From Embiotoca jacksoni (lineage: Eukaryota > Chordata > Actinopteri > Embiotocidae): DNA of 64,000 nucleotides. The notes below the pieces were generated by a model. It saw only the letters and a list, made by a program, of their open reading frames with translations. It did no database searches and was not told the origin of the DNA. The stretch is from NCBI GenBank assembly GCA_022577435.1, contig JAKOON010000088.1:874001-938000 (forward strand), in the 5' to 3' direction. The translations under genes and the position numbers were made by a program. Positions 29,901-44,500 of the stretch are shown piece after piece (the stretch's first letter is position 1; each line of letters opens with the position of its first letter).

Positions 29901-32900
29901 TTTTTATGGATTTTCCAATTTGAATATGCATAATGAACATTTTTATGCTAACAATGTATTAAAATGTCAAATGTCTTATGTTAAGTGTCGCTCATAGTGC
30001 TGAACCCACAGAGAAGTATCACCTGACTCTGCAGCTGCCCTTTGCTTTATGGAGCTTCATAGCGAGTTTTAACTCATTGTTAAGCCGCCTGGCAACAACT
30101 TTACTGTTTTATGTTCACTCTCCCCACTCTCCAACAATTCTGTTTGAGCACAGCAGGCAGCTATTTTCAGCTAAAAACCTCACTGTACGCGAGCGGGCCA
30201 GCACCAAACGGCAGAGACACAACAAGCTGGTGAACATAGTTAGCACTTAGAGCTAAAGAGACAGATATTTCCCTCAGGAGACCCAAAACAGAGACAGGAA
30301 AAATTGGGCTTATGTTTGCCAGGGAGCCAGAAACATTACAACATATGGATAATGACATTGATCTGTAACTGCTGGAAGTGTGACTAAGCAGCTGTTTGCT
30401 AATAAGTTTTCCATATCAGCTTAAAAGATGATGACTTGTCGAGTTTGTGTTCGTAACTTGAGTCACTGCAGGCTTTAAGAAACAAACATGATTCTAATAA
30501 AGATCTTTATGTGAGAAAACCTTGCCACCTCTTTAGCCTTTTACAGCGTGTAACAATGGGTAAAGGTGCAGCAGCTTGAAACAAACCACTTGAGGTTGCG
30601 ATAACTTATGAGCCTCCAGCTGCGGCTCTTTTCCATCTTGTCAGCTATTTTTTACAAAGCACCTGCTTGGAATAAAGCTATAAGCAAATGTCTCCCCAAA
30701 TAGGAGAACGCCACTTAAAAGCTCCACTTTGTACCTCTCATTTTAGTTATCTGTGATCGATGAATTGTTAAAAACAAATGTGCCAGTGGTTCCCACTGAC
30801 AGTAAACTACAGGGTAGACAATAGGCAGCTATAATTCAACATAAGACTGAAATAGGTCTCATCTTGTAGACTCCATCATTAAGTAACATAACATTAGGGG
30901 AACCAAAAATAGATGCAGAAAAGACAATTCTGCTCCTCAGAGAAAACACAAAACAGTGCTGACCTCCAATTATATAATCAGACAGCCCTTCTGGTCTCTT
31001 GTCATGAGGAAATTAAATCATTTTGATTTGTCTCATGGCTGCAGAACCATTGTGTGGTTTAAAAAAAAAAAAGCAAGATTGATGAGCCATGGGGGACTTT
31101 TTTGTATATGGAGTCACACAAGGAAGAGCATTGCTCTTCGAGCCCATTTTACTGATGTTACTGCGGGTATCAAAAGCTTAATATCTCTGATTGGGAAGTG
31201 GACAGAAGAACAATATGCTTGGAACCAAACAGGTAACATCATGGTCAAGAGCTCAAGCAGTGATTGCTGGATGATGGTTTCAGATGTTTTGAAAGACACG
31301 TCTGGATAAGTATTTTCTCTTTTTCTTGTCCTTGTGAGCGTCGTCGTTTCCCTGTCTAATTAGGTTTTGTGTACTGTGTGTGTGTGACAGGCCAATGATA
31401 AGGACACTGGGAATTACAGTGCCATGGCATACCGCCTGATCATTCCACCCACACCAGAGGGCCAGGACAGTTTTGTCATCGAGACCTACACGGGCATCAT
31501 CAAGTCGGCCACAATGTTTCGAAATATGCGCAGATCCTACTTCAAGTTTGAGGTCATTGCCACAGATGACTATGGAAAAGGACTCAGCAGCAGTGCCGAA
31601 GTGGTGGTGAGTTTTCAGTTTGTTGCTTTTTGTCATGTGCATGTGTGTTTGTAGAGATAGATAAATATATACAGGATGCACATACACTGCTAGTCCTTGA
31701 CTTGTATTTCACTGGTGCATAAGAGGCATATTGATTGCATGCTGTGTGTGGCCTCTACAGTTGGGTATCTCTGCAGAGAGCTGTGCTTTTGAATGTAAAT
31801 GGTTTTCAGTGTCACCTGTTTACAATTCATGAAGACAGGGGAACTTTATTAAAAGGGCATTTCAGCTAGTTTGCTATTTTAGAGTTAGTTTAGTCGTCAC
31901 AAGAGTGGACTCGGGTACTGGAGACTGTTTTTGCTTCCTGTTTCAGGGCAGTCTTTTAAAACCACGTTTGCTGTTGCAATGACGGCAGAGGTTTCATCAC
32001 TTTGTAGTAAAGTTAAAGCACAACAGGGTTTGAGTGATCAGTTTAACCCAAACCAATTTCTTTCCATAACCAAGCAGTTTTTGTGCCTAAACCTAACCAG
32101 AAGCGTGGATTTTATGAAACACTCCTGTGGTATGTTTTTTTAGGGTAGGAACAAACCACTTATATGGGTCAGATGACTTGTTGAGTGCTGCACAGCCTCT
32201 GAAAACTATTGTATAATGTCTTCTGTGGCTCTGGAGGGGCTTTGTCAAGAAAATTACTCGACTGACATTAGTTTAGTCATCTTGGGATTTGGGGATTTTT
32301 AAGGCAAAACATTTTCATTTAATTTTAACATTTTGGGAAAGACAGTTTTTCGTCCTCCGGTGGAGTTAGGAGATAATATGGATACCGCCCTCCTCTCTGT
32401 ATGCTAAATATGAAGTATGGCTGATTCAGATTATAGACAAATTTTGTCAGATACAGCATTATTACAGAAAGTCGATGTCAAACAAATGAATGGTAAAGGG
32501 GAAGTTCTTGGGTTGCTTTAGTTCCAAGAACCTCTCAATCCAGGATCCTGCAGAGAGCAGCAGCCATCACTAACAGGGCTGCATAAAAGGAGAAAAAAAA
32601 TAATAATGATGAGGCCACCCTCAACCTCTGACAGGACAGTATTCATTGAAACGGCAGCTCTGGGAGAAAATACTGACCTCTTCAAATTAAAAACAAGCAG
32701 AAACAGTGTACATGTTCACTTGTTAAAATACAAAATATTCAGATTTCTGTTTTGAGTTAATTGTGACCTATTAAATATTTTTAAACTGCATTCTGCATGA
32801 TAATTTGCAATAGTTTGTTTGTACAATTTTAATGCTATCAATACATATTGTTGTCATTATCAGTAAATATTGGTTGTAATAACATCTGCATTACAATGTA

Positions 32901-35900
32901 TAAAACAAAAAAAGACTAATGTGGAACATACTGTTGAAGAGTGATGTTTTATCCATGCCTACATATAGAACTGTTGGCATGAAATATGTCTTTTCGCAAC
33001 CATTCTGTCAATATATTAAAATATTCTGTCATGAAGAAGAGCCACAAACTGTATTTGTAAGTAAATTTGGTTTCTGTTTTTGTCTCTGTTTTTCCTTTTT
33101 TTATTTTTTTGGTCATTATGAGCCTCGATGATTATTATATGTTTTGTTTACTCAGCACTAAATGTTTAGGCTTCAGTCTATTAAATTATTCACAGTAGGT
33201 TCAACACGCTCCACATGTGGCCTCTGCCACTAGCTGATGATTCTATTAAAGTCTTTTCTTTCAGCCATGAGTTTTAGCTCTGTAAATATTATGTGTGCCT
33301 GTATGTTTGTCTCAATATGTGCCTGTGTTTCGCTTGCTGTCTGTGCATTTCTCTTTTTCCCAATAATTTCCCCGCACACCCGCTGTGTTTGGGTTCAGCT
33401 CTGCCCCCAATTCAATGCTTATCTTTCCTGACTGTGGGCAGGCTTATTTTTCATTTCAGTGAAATATGTCTGGCTAACAAGCCTCTAACGAGACAGAAGG
33501 AGGGTCTGGGACATTGCCTGGATACGAGAGAGCAGCGAGTGCTTAACTGTGGTGCTCGTTAATTTTCAAGGGGAAACCTAATTTCACAGGAGCCACATGG
33601 GAGATTTGGCTTCAGAGCACAGAGACTGTTGCCTATGCACTTAACTGTGGCATCAGAATTAGGTCCTGTTAAGTTTGTCGCATGGCACCAATACATGAAG
33701 GCAATTAGAGGATCTAATTTGGTCCACCAAAAAACATTTGAATGAGTTCACCACACTCACAGTAGGACGTGAATAACTGCCTCAATCAAAATGTACATCT
33801 ATTTTCTGCTGTGCTTTTAATATTTTGGTCTTTATTTTTCTGTCCTTGTCTCTATCGGATTCCCTCTCTCAGGTTTCTGTGGTCAATGCATTGGACATGC
33901 AAGTTGTTGTGTCCACTGTTCCACCCACTTTAGTGGAAGAGAAAAAGGAGGAACTCATTAGGTAAGCCATAAATCATGTTTCAAGAAATATGAAAGTTGA
34001 ACCAAGGAAAATAATATCAGTGTTTGCATGAATGTAGAAATTATTTTTTTCTGTAAATTGTATATTAAGCAAGCTCCTCTCTAAAAAGAGGATGTAATAC
34101 TGTATAAATAAATTAAGTAAATTACTTCTTTCATCAGATGCCCGTTACCAAATCTCTCCTCCTTTCATCCATGCAGCATATTTTCTAGCTCATTTCTTTG
34201 CCCTCTAGTTTATTCTCTTTGTTAATCAGTTTCCTGTAGAATTGGAACAAGAACAATAATAGCATCTTTTTTGGGCAGTTCTTTGCTCACTGTGATATCA
34301 GGTGCACTTGGTTCAAGGTGGCACTTTAATTTACATGTTAATATTTTTTGAAGGGCCATAGTGATTTGTATACTGCAGTTGTGCCAAACAACTATTAATC
34401 AGGACTAATAAAGATTGAATATGTCAAACTTTAACTTGTTGCCCTTTGTTGTTCATTTACCATTGATCCATCCAATGAGATCATGGATGAGCCAATGAGA
34501 CGGTTGAATGTATTCTCTGAAGTCTGTTCTCCTGGTCTAAATTAATTGGTAGAGATTCATGAAGCATCTTTTTGCCGCTCTTGGGACGCAACGTTTAGCC
34601 TAATTAGTCAATCTGAAAGGCAAATGGGTGTTAATAGATGTTTTTCAAGAGCTCCCTGTCTCTCTCACACAAGTGACACAGCTCTTTAGGCTGAAAAACA
34701 CACGCATTAGTTATGTTAAGCGGTGATGTCATTTGAGTGGTGTGCGATTTTGCACAGCGTAAATTGTTGATTTGGGAACATTTCACCCAAGTCCTCAATC
34801 TGTTTATCCACCTTGGCAAAGGCAGACAGCAAGGCTTTCCTTTATTGGCTGTGATTTGAGGTGTGGATTTCTTTCTACCTCGAAAGGATTATCAGAGCCT
34901 CACTTTGCCAAGAGCCCAATGTGGAGCGGCAGACTGCTGCCCAATGGGGCAATCATTGCCCGAGTGGAGCACTTAAGATTGATGTCTGTCATATTGCTTT
35001 GAGCGTAAAGGTGCCAGAAATGGTTTGAACCCATCTGAACTTGGGAGTTTGGCTTATTTAAGTCTAAACATCAACTACTGTTGGGTCTTAAGTTCTTTAT
35101 TGTGTCCTCCATTAAACTTTGACTTGTGATTTTATGTACATCTCAGGATTATGGAGCAACACATCCAGGACCAGATTCCAGGTGCCAAGGTCATTGTGGA
35201 GTCTATCGGCCCACGTCGTCATGGCGACGGCTTTGAGCTCGAGGACTATTCCAAGTCGGACCTGATGGTATATGCCATTGACCCGCTCACGAACAGGGCC
35301 ATTTCACCAAAGGAGCTCTTCAAGTGAGTGGGTGAATTTTATTACAAGAAGACCAGTCCACGGGGTGGTTTAAATTAATGTCCTGATGTCCCTGCTGCGC
35401 TGCATGTTTTTCACGCAGTCTCTCTTTACCTTTCATTCAAACAGTGAATCAGCAAATTCATCACTTATCCAGGCTCCTCTTGGCTTCCTCTTTTACAGTA
35501 TCACCACCCATGGCTGCTTCCTTTTTTTTTTTCTTTATAAGGTTTTAATTTTCCTGCAGGTGCACTGTACGTGTCTGTCATTTTTCATAGGAAAGGGGAA
35601 GATATCTGAGACAAAAGGAAGGGGGTGAGGTCATGGAGGGACGTAAGTAAGAGTGGGGCAGGGAGGATTTCAATCAGTCCATCAGGCCATCATGCCAATG
35701 CCTCAAAGGCTGCACTGAGAGCTGGGAGATATGCCAGCAATACATTTTATTCCTTTTATTTCGGGACATAGAGCTAAAGAGTGCCCAGGGTCAGTCTGTC
35801 TGTCTGAGACAGTGTCCTGAAACACCAAAGAGAGGCGAAGCACCACAGAAAAAGTGCATACAGGACACTGTCATCCCATCAGAAGAAAAAAGGACCTTGG

Positions 35901-38900
35901 CCTTGGCGGGCACCCGAGAACACTCCTGCGCTCTCCATTCTCATGGTTCTTTTTCCGTCTGTCAAACCGATCAGACACCGATTTTAAAACGGCGACTCCA
36001 CCAGAGCATGAGAGGTTTCAATCAATAGGAAACACCCTCTTCTGAGTTGTCCCCTTCACTCTCTGCCAATATATGCTCCTGCTTAACGTACATTTAGCAA
36101 CCTGACACCATCATCTGTCTTTATTTCTCTTAATCAATTGTTTCTGTCATTTCTGCTCTGTGTCGCTCCGAAACCCCACACCACCTTCATCCGAGTGAGA
36201 TTGTGAGATAGAAATCCTCCACTCAAATGACATTTAGAGGTGCTTTGTTTATGTACGGAGTTAAATAATTACTATTGCTACTGTGTCCTTGACCATCAGA
36301 AGAGCACCACATCCTTTGTCGGGAATTAAGTAGGGTGGCAATTGTATGACAAAAACAGCTTCATTGCAATCATTGTGCCTGCTTTTGAGAGAGCCGAGCT
36401 AATTTTAAAAAGGTTTGTTATGTCCCTGCTGTAATAGGAGTCCGCTCCCTTAGATACAGATACTGTTGGCAAAACCTTTTAGATTAGAGGAGAAAGGCCC
36501 TTTATGCATGCTGTGCATGTCTGATAATGTTGTGGGGTAATTGTATGTTATATAGCTGTGACTCTGCTGTCAGATCACAGAAGGAATAAAAGAAGGACAA
36601 CAGTGAAAGTGGAGTCTTGCATTACAGAGTGTCTTTGTTTCACCTTGAATGCAGCACTCGTTATTTGCGCTCTCTGGAGGATAGGTCGCTGGAGTCCAGT
36701 TAATAACCTTCATCTCCAGTCATTTATTCACCTATAGAAAAACAAAACTGACAGTAATTGGATATGGCAGTGATGCAGATTGTTTGAAAGCTACTCTGTA
36801 GCAAGTGTTAGATTTACAAAATAACACTGGAACAACAGTGGGTGGATTATTTGTATGCATGTACATGCAAATTATGCCATTGCTCAGTACTAGAAACAGG
36901 AGACATGTGAATCAGGACCATGTGGTAGAATGTTTTTCATCTATTTTTTTATTTGCACTCAAAGTTTAAAAATATATTTCATCATTGTCAGATCAGTATG
37001 ATATATATCCCCTGCTGCTGTTTAATCACTTGTGATGTGATTACAGCTAGGCAATATATTGATATGATATTGATACTGTGATACGAAACTAGCTATTATC
37101 TTAGATTTTGTATATTGTATATTAGCTTCGTCTTCTCCTGGTTTTAAAGTCTGTATTACAGTAAAGTGGTTTAATTTTCTGAACTTATCAACCTGTTCTA
37201 GCTGCTCTGTTATTTGACATTACTCACTTCGGTCATTATATCCAAATTACTGATGATTATTTATCAAAAATGTCATAATGTAAATATTTTGTCAAAGCAC
37301 CAATAGTCATCCTTACAATATTGTCCAATATAAATTTCGAGGTATTTGGTTAAATACATTGTGATACAGGATGTCCATATCATCCAGCCCTAAATGTGAT
37401 TATCTTAATTAGCAGGTGCAACTGACCTTAAAATATTTATTTTTTTCAGCAAATAAGCTACTCAAACCTACAATAACTGACATTGTTGGCCACCTCAGGG
37501 CAGCAGAAACATACATGCTGACGTACAGCATCATTACCTCAAGTTGGTAAAGCCATTATGTTATCAACCAGTTGCTTATTTATTACATCCAGCTGTTATG
37601 GATTAACACATTATATGGGTGGCATGTTTCTGGCCATCTGGTAATTACAACTCCAATATTTGCTCTGTTTTAGCTCTGTTTTTGTTCTCCACCAACTATT
37701 GTGCTAAATGTCTGTGTCTTTAGCTGCTAAATAATCCGCTTTGTTCACCAGCGAGTGTCTAACTGTGTCTGTCTGCTATCTGGTGCTGCGCAGGTATTGT
37801 ACAGTGGGTTTTTAAAGCTTTTTCCTGCCTGCTGTAGCCAAAATGATGCTGTGAGATCAGTGAAAGTGAACCAAAACAGTGGACTTGTGAACCATAGCCA
37901 TAAAGCTTCTTAAAGAAGAGGAGAGCTGTAGTTTAATGTGTTAATTCTCTGCAGCGTCACATTGTTTTAACATTGTAATTTGACACATTGCTATTATAAA
38001 AATATTGATTACAGCCTCATTAAGATAAATATGATATTCGAGATTTTGCAAAAATTAAGATAAATTGCAAACTAAGTGGTTTTGTGCTGCTAGGAAACTC
38101 TTTTTTTCTTCTGTTCTCATTGTCACAGATTTCTTGACGGTAATGTGCTAGAAATCAATAAGGAGTTCCAGCCACATCTGGGTGAGGGCGGCCGCATCCT
38201 CGAGATCCGCTCGCCAGACATTGTGGCCAGTGTGAAGAAGGCAGCCCAGGCTGTGGGCTACACAGAGGGAGCTCTCCTGGCCCTGGCCATCATCATCATC
38301 CTCTGCTGCATCCCTGCCATCCTCATCGTCATGGTCACCTACAAACAGTCAGTATTCTGTCCTTTGTAATAATCGCCGTCTTCTACAATTGATTAATCAT
38401 CCTTAACTGGTTGTCAGGGAATTAAGAGGGAAATACATTATTATTATTAAGCGGATCATTGTCTTGGGAAATATTATTACACTCATGGTTTTAGCTAAAG
38501 GGTTGCTCTGCACAGACAAATCAGATATTTATTATTGGAAGGTAAGCCATTGTTTACATCCTGTGCCCAGAGGCATATTAGAGCAGAGCCAGCAAAACCA
38601 CAAACAGCATTGTTAAAAAATGTAAATTGTTAAGTATTTAAGATAAAGCGAGAGCACTGCTTGCTCGGTTGCTGTCGTTTTGTGTGCGTCTCTTTCCCTC
38701 CTCTCTCTCTCTCTCTCTCTCGCTCATCAGACATGCTGACTGCGCACTCTGCTGGGCTAATCTCCCTGCTCATGCTCTGTGAAAGCAGATTAATTAACAC
38801 TCATTTGTGACAAACATCTACAGCCAATTGTGACCGTCACAGTGCGTCTTCGCACCCCTTAATCATCTCTGATTATCTGCCCGTCACACACACACAATAA

Positions 38901-41491
38901 CAGTGGTCTTTCTGTTTTTCTGGCTCTATCTCCCTTGTTGACGCACACACCGCCGTTCACAAAAATATGATGCTTTTTTGTTTAACGCGTCATTCACACT
39001 GGTGAGGTAATTGAACTCTTATTTGGCAGGAGACGCGTTCTTATCTCCTCTAATCGTTGGTATGCTGCGAGTGTTCCTTGCGCCGTTATGTTTGGGAATG
39101 TTTATTCGCAGCAGATGGGTAGAGTGGTAGTTCTTATCCAAATGCACAGAGCAAACACACTGCAGAAAACTGTTGATGGCGACAACGCGCAGCCTGTCGC
39201 AGCAGATGGCGCTTTGTTGCTGCCGACATTACTTTGGTAAAGTTAAACGATTTAGGAAATAATTTTCGCATTTCTATTTGTCAACATAATTCACTGTTGC
39301 CTAAATTTAGGAGTGACTGTGATATTTAAAACATCAATTTGTTCATTCATGTGGAATAATTGAATTTTGCTGTGAATAAGTTATGGTGATATGAAGCATA
39401 CAAGATTCACTTAAGAAAAAAGCAAATGCTACTTTTGCATGTAGCCCTGCAGTCACTGCTGGAGGCTTAAGGGTTTCACACTATGGATAGAAATTGAAGA
39501 GAACATACATGTTTTTTTTGGTTAGTTTTGAATGCAGTATGTTAGGTATATTCACTTGTATCTGAGTAAGTCTTATGTAACTAATAATGACTCAATATTT
39601 CACCTAACGTGTGCTCCTTTAAAAAGACATTAATTTCCTTCTAGCATCAAAATTGTGTGAGTCATGCCAAATTATGTGATTAAACGTGTTTTTTGTCTCC
39701 CCTCTCTCTCTTCTTGTTTCATCTGCTTTTCTCTACATCAAAACCCATCACCAGGTTCAAAGAGTAAGTAAATCGTCATGTTTTACAAGTGATTGCTCTT
39801 TCATTGCTTGATGCGCGTGTAAGAAGTGCAGTTTCTCTCATCTTCATTATTCATTAGTTATTTCAAGATGAATGTTGTGAGCTTGTGATGGTTAATGCCA
39901 CTCTTTTCATGTGGCTCTAGCACAATGACACGAAGCAACAGTGATTCATCTTATAGTTTACGGAGTGAATGTGTGACGTGACAGAACAGTTTCTCTTCAT
40001 GTGGAATATCTGATGAAATTCAGAAGGAAAATCCACCCAAAGTCAACAAGACTCGTAACACTTCAACCAGAGTTGATCTGTCACATCAATTATCTGGTGT
40101 CCAATAAGCTGCACGTACTTTAATGTTTGCTTTCCTTTTTTTGCATAAATGACTGAAAATGCATGGTTAATTCATGCTTGAGACATCATGTATAAGTGAT
40201 GTGTCTGGTTTATTCTTAACTACACTAAATGTTGGTTCTCCTTGCCCATTACTTTTTTCCTTTCATGTCTTCTTGCATATGGAGTAAAACCACATATAAC
40301 AGTGACTGTAAATAATAACACTTTCCACAGGCGGCAGGCAGAGTGTGCCAAAACTGCCCGGATTCAGATGGCTTTACCACCGGGAGGAAAAGCAGCTCCA
40401 GCGGGTGCTCCCACTGCTAATCTCTATGAAGAGCTGGGCGACAGCAGCATGTGAGTCAACCTTGTCCCTTCAGTTTCTGTCACCCTCACACATCCCACAT
40501 CTCCGCGTCTGGCTCTACAGGTTTCTTACCTTTGAGTTTTAGATCAAAACTCAGAGGAAATGCTTTCAGCTTTAATGCTAGTGGGCATTTTCCTGCTTTG
40601 TACACCAACACTTTAAGATTTAAAATCTTATCAATCCTCTCCCTAAAAATACCAACTGCCAGCTCTGCATGTTGACCTCAGAAATCTCCCTGCTGCATAT
40701 TAGTCGCTGCATCAATGGATCTCTCTGCTCTTTGTCTTCCTAACTGTGATCCACTTCTAATGTCTGCAAACCCCACTGTATTCAACAGCACAGCTGGTGA
40801 TTAGTCTTTAGCTTATGTATGTATTTCTAATTTGACTGCGTATTCATTTTTGCAAGACCTACTCTCAAGGTAAGAGTGTGCTTAAGTTCATAAAATACCA
40901 AATAGTTTACTGGAAACTGAAAATAATACAAAATCGGGTCCGTGCTTAATCATGGCCATAAGTTACTTTAAACCTTGGTTTGATTAATAACTACAGTACA
41001 TTAATAGCTTCCTAGGCTTGCCCATATGTCCAAAGTGTTTTGCCATCAGTTCAATCGAATTTTACCCTTCATACTGAATAGTGCCCTGAGTGTGCAATGA
41101 AATGTTAATGCTTGAGGATTAAACGAGGTTGAATTAAAACTGCTGCCCTGTAGGGTCTAACAATTTAGATTTACAGCATGTTTAAGTCATACTGCTACTA
41201 ACATCAAAATTGATGTTTGAAAAAGGAATAGGAAATGTAATGGCAAGCTGTAAAGAGCTTTTGCAGTGTTTACAACAGATGTTGACCAACAGTCAACAAC
41301 AAGCAGAGGCTTTTGGCTCTATAGCATGAGAAAAGCTCTCATGGGCATCGTATTGTAACTGATTATTGTGTATTTGGGTTTCATTTTTAATCCTTCAACC
41401 ACAACAAGAGGAGTTAGTCCTGTAAATAATCACATGAAAACAGTATAAAAGTCCACGTGTAATGTTCAAAGTTTTCTATGCAGGAAGGTAA

Positions 41492-41546
<55 letters not shown>

Positions 41547-44500
41547 TTTGCGTGTCAAATACACAGAAAATGAATCAGGACAGTACTTTAGCTCAGAATG
41601 CAGAAACTTGGCTTGCGTCTACACTTCATCCACATCCTAATTTTTCATTAACACCTCTGACATTTCTTTCTTAGTCTTCTTACCATCTGTCTGTGTTTCT
41701 ATCTTATCCATCATTTCTCTTCCCTTGTCTCACTGGATTCAGACTGCAGTAAGTAATCCTGACAAATTACGTGTGAGCAATTTCTGTGTAAATATAGCAC
41801 AAGAGCGACACCCTTATTTCCCCTCTTCCTCATAGCTTTGGCTGAATATACAAACAGGCTATATATGTAGTTGTGGTTGTGGTATGTAATTAACCTTCAT
41901 TAAAATGCTAGAGTTTTTCTTTTATCGTCAAAAGCCCTTTGTGTAACTACATTTGAACTGGAAGAGCCAGTGTTGTTCGTTGACCTTGGTGGTGGCAGTT
42001 TGAAGGGACAGGATAGTTTTTTTAGTTTTTCAAACATTGTGTGACTCTTTCAATTCCGTGCAGTCAGAAAAAGGGAAGCTGCCTTAGTCTGCAGGTGCTG
42101 CACGTCAAAATATATCACTCCAGCTGTCTCCTCTCTCCCTTCTCTTTAGACTATTATCTCCTTTTGTGTTCTGTTGCCTTCATTTTCACACCTCTCAGTG
42201 TTGTGACTGATTTTACTAATGCACTCAATGTGAGCTGATGTTTGTTCTTTTTATTACACTTTGAAACAAAGCCCAATATAGCTGTGGGCATGATAATACG
42301 TTTCTAAAAAGTATTTTTCCTTTGGTTTCCCTAAAAAAAAATAGACACATCTGTGTGTGTACTGTGAAAACAATTAGAGACTGCACCATATTTATGTCCA
42401 TTTAAACCAATAAATCAACTGATTTGTTGAATTTACCTGTAAAACTACAGTCACAATACTAAGGGTCACAATCAGTTAACGTGTTATAGCGCTGTTGCTT
42501 TTACCTCACCCTTTTGTTCTTTGCTTCGCTCACCCCTAAACCATCAATCTTCACCCATTTCAAGTCTCTTTTCTTCTTTACCTCCACCTTTCACTGGGGC
42601 AGGGCTAAAAAGTCTGTCATTGAAGAGGCTGACCACCAGAGGATTCTTAGCACCTTTGCCTGTCGTGCCATTGCAGCCCGCAGCAACGGATCATTGCACT
42701 TCAACTTACCCAAGTCAGAGAGCAACGTGACCTTCTGCTCTGACCGTAACCCGCTCACTACGCAGAACCCTGTCTATGATGATAGCAGTCCCCTCGGCAG
42801 TCCTGATCGCTTTACAGAGGGGGAAAATCCGTACGCACTGAGGTTCTTCTCTCCCTCCCACTCAGCGGGGTCAGGGTGCGCCCGGCCAGTGCCTGCTCAC
42901 ATCCACGGGGGGCTGCACGGCTACGAGGTGCCAAGGAGACATGGTCTTATGGACCCAGCCGATTGGGAGCTGCAGATACTCCAGGCAGCCATGAGAGGCG
43001 GGCAAAGGCCGGAGAGTTCAGACACACTTCGCCTGAATGGCCGCGCAGAGACCAAGTTGTCAGTCCGTGAGCAGGCCAGGCAGTTTGAGCAACAGGCTCT
43101 CCAGGAACAAACCCTCAAGCAAAACAGGGGCTCCCAAAACTCCCTCTCTTCCATCCTTGTGAGGGATGGAGACAGTGAGGATATCCTGGAGCTGACCTCA
43201 GAAGCCCTGCTTTCAATCATGGATTACTCCCACAGCCCCATGTCTGTGCGCAGAGATTTGCCCCCCAGCATTAATATCACTCAGGGAGAGGAGTCGTGGC
43301 CCCTGGTTAGCCAGAGGCCAACTTCGCCGGTTCTCAGGACGTTCAGCTCCAGCATGTCCAGCTACATGATGGGGCAGCCTTGTCAGATCACCCTGGAGAT
43401 CATACCAGACCCACCGGAAAATCCAGCACCTCCTCCTCCGCGGCAACCACGTCCACATTCCCCACCCACTTCTCCTCCCCCTAGACCTCCTCCTTGTCCT
43501 CCTTTACCCTCCTACCTTAATAAACCTCAGTATACCCCTCACTTCTCTCCTCCTCCTGACAATAAACAGCTTGCTCCCCTGCCTCCACCGCCTCTTCCTC
43601 CCCAACCCCCACCCTCGCCCGCTGGCGATCCTTTACGCCCAGTCGTCCAGTTTGTTCCCACTTCTTTGCCGCCCTTGTCCTCGCTTCGCCCTGTCTCCAA
43701 ACGAAAACACCCACCTCCTCTTAGCCCATCACAAACTGACGTTGGGACGAGGAAGGAGCTCAAAGGGATCCTGAAAAACATCCAGAATCTAGCCGACATA
43801 GAGAGGTCTGTTGCCAACCTGTACAGCCAAGTAGACAAAAACTGCAAGGCGCCCAAGTTGAACAAGAAACCGGAGGTGTTCGAGGAATCAGAGTTTGCTG
43901 ACGAACTGCAAAGCGCTGAACCCAGCAACGAGCAGAGCACGCCAAAACCCAACTTCAGCTCTGCAGCCCAAATCAACTCAACAAGTATGAACTGTGCTGA
44001 AAATGGACAGAACCAAGTGAACAAAGCAGCAGAGGTTCAGCAGACAAGCCAATTGAACTCGAACCGCCCAAACTCACCTGAGCCCAGTGAAAACGTTTCT
44101 TCTCAGTCCACAGAGTTCTGACTTTTTTTTTGTCTCCATTTTCTCATTATCTCCGTTTCTACATCTTCATGCCTGTTTTTTCTGTTGTTTTTACATTTTT
44201 GTTTTTTGCACACTTGAGAGTATTTTATACTGTATGTGCTTTAGCCATGTCACATGTTTGGACTGAGTGAGTTTTTTTGAAGGTAAAAATGCTTTTTTTA
44301 CTTGATGCTTTGTGTGGAAATCAAAATTTTAGAGCCACCAGCCAAGAAATGTATTCAGGTCTGCAGCACTGACTGTACAATATGCTTACAGGCTTTCATT
44401 AGAACAAAAAAAAAAAGGCTTAAATATTCTGTACGACTCTGGCTCATTTTATTTGCAATTATAGAGAACTGTTATGAGATCTATGATAGTGTAAAGTGTG

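Larger units (their letters stand above)
27396..31390 (+). other. pcdh15: pcdh15 intron
   Basis: This 4-kb intron contains a long imperfect inverted repeat (28295-28423) and a region at about 30000-30430 that resembles an old fish repeat. No open frame looks real. Confidence 0.75.

Noticed and set aside
31280..31687. 135-residue minus-strand open frame
   Set aside because: It lies opposite the EC11 exon, which has clear splice sites and a cadherin match; the reverse frame has no recognisable features.
42514..42602. Upstream extension of the CD1 reading frame
   Set aside because: The frame is open by chance; the AG at 42601-42602 with matching phase marks the exon start.
43539..44024. 161-residue minus-strand open frame opposite CD1
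   Set aside because: It overlaps the well-supported CD1 exon, and its Gly/Arg-rich part is just the complement of the proline codons.
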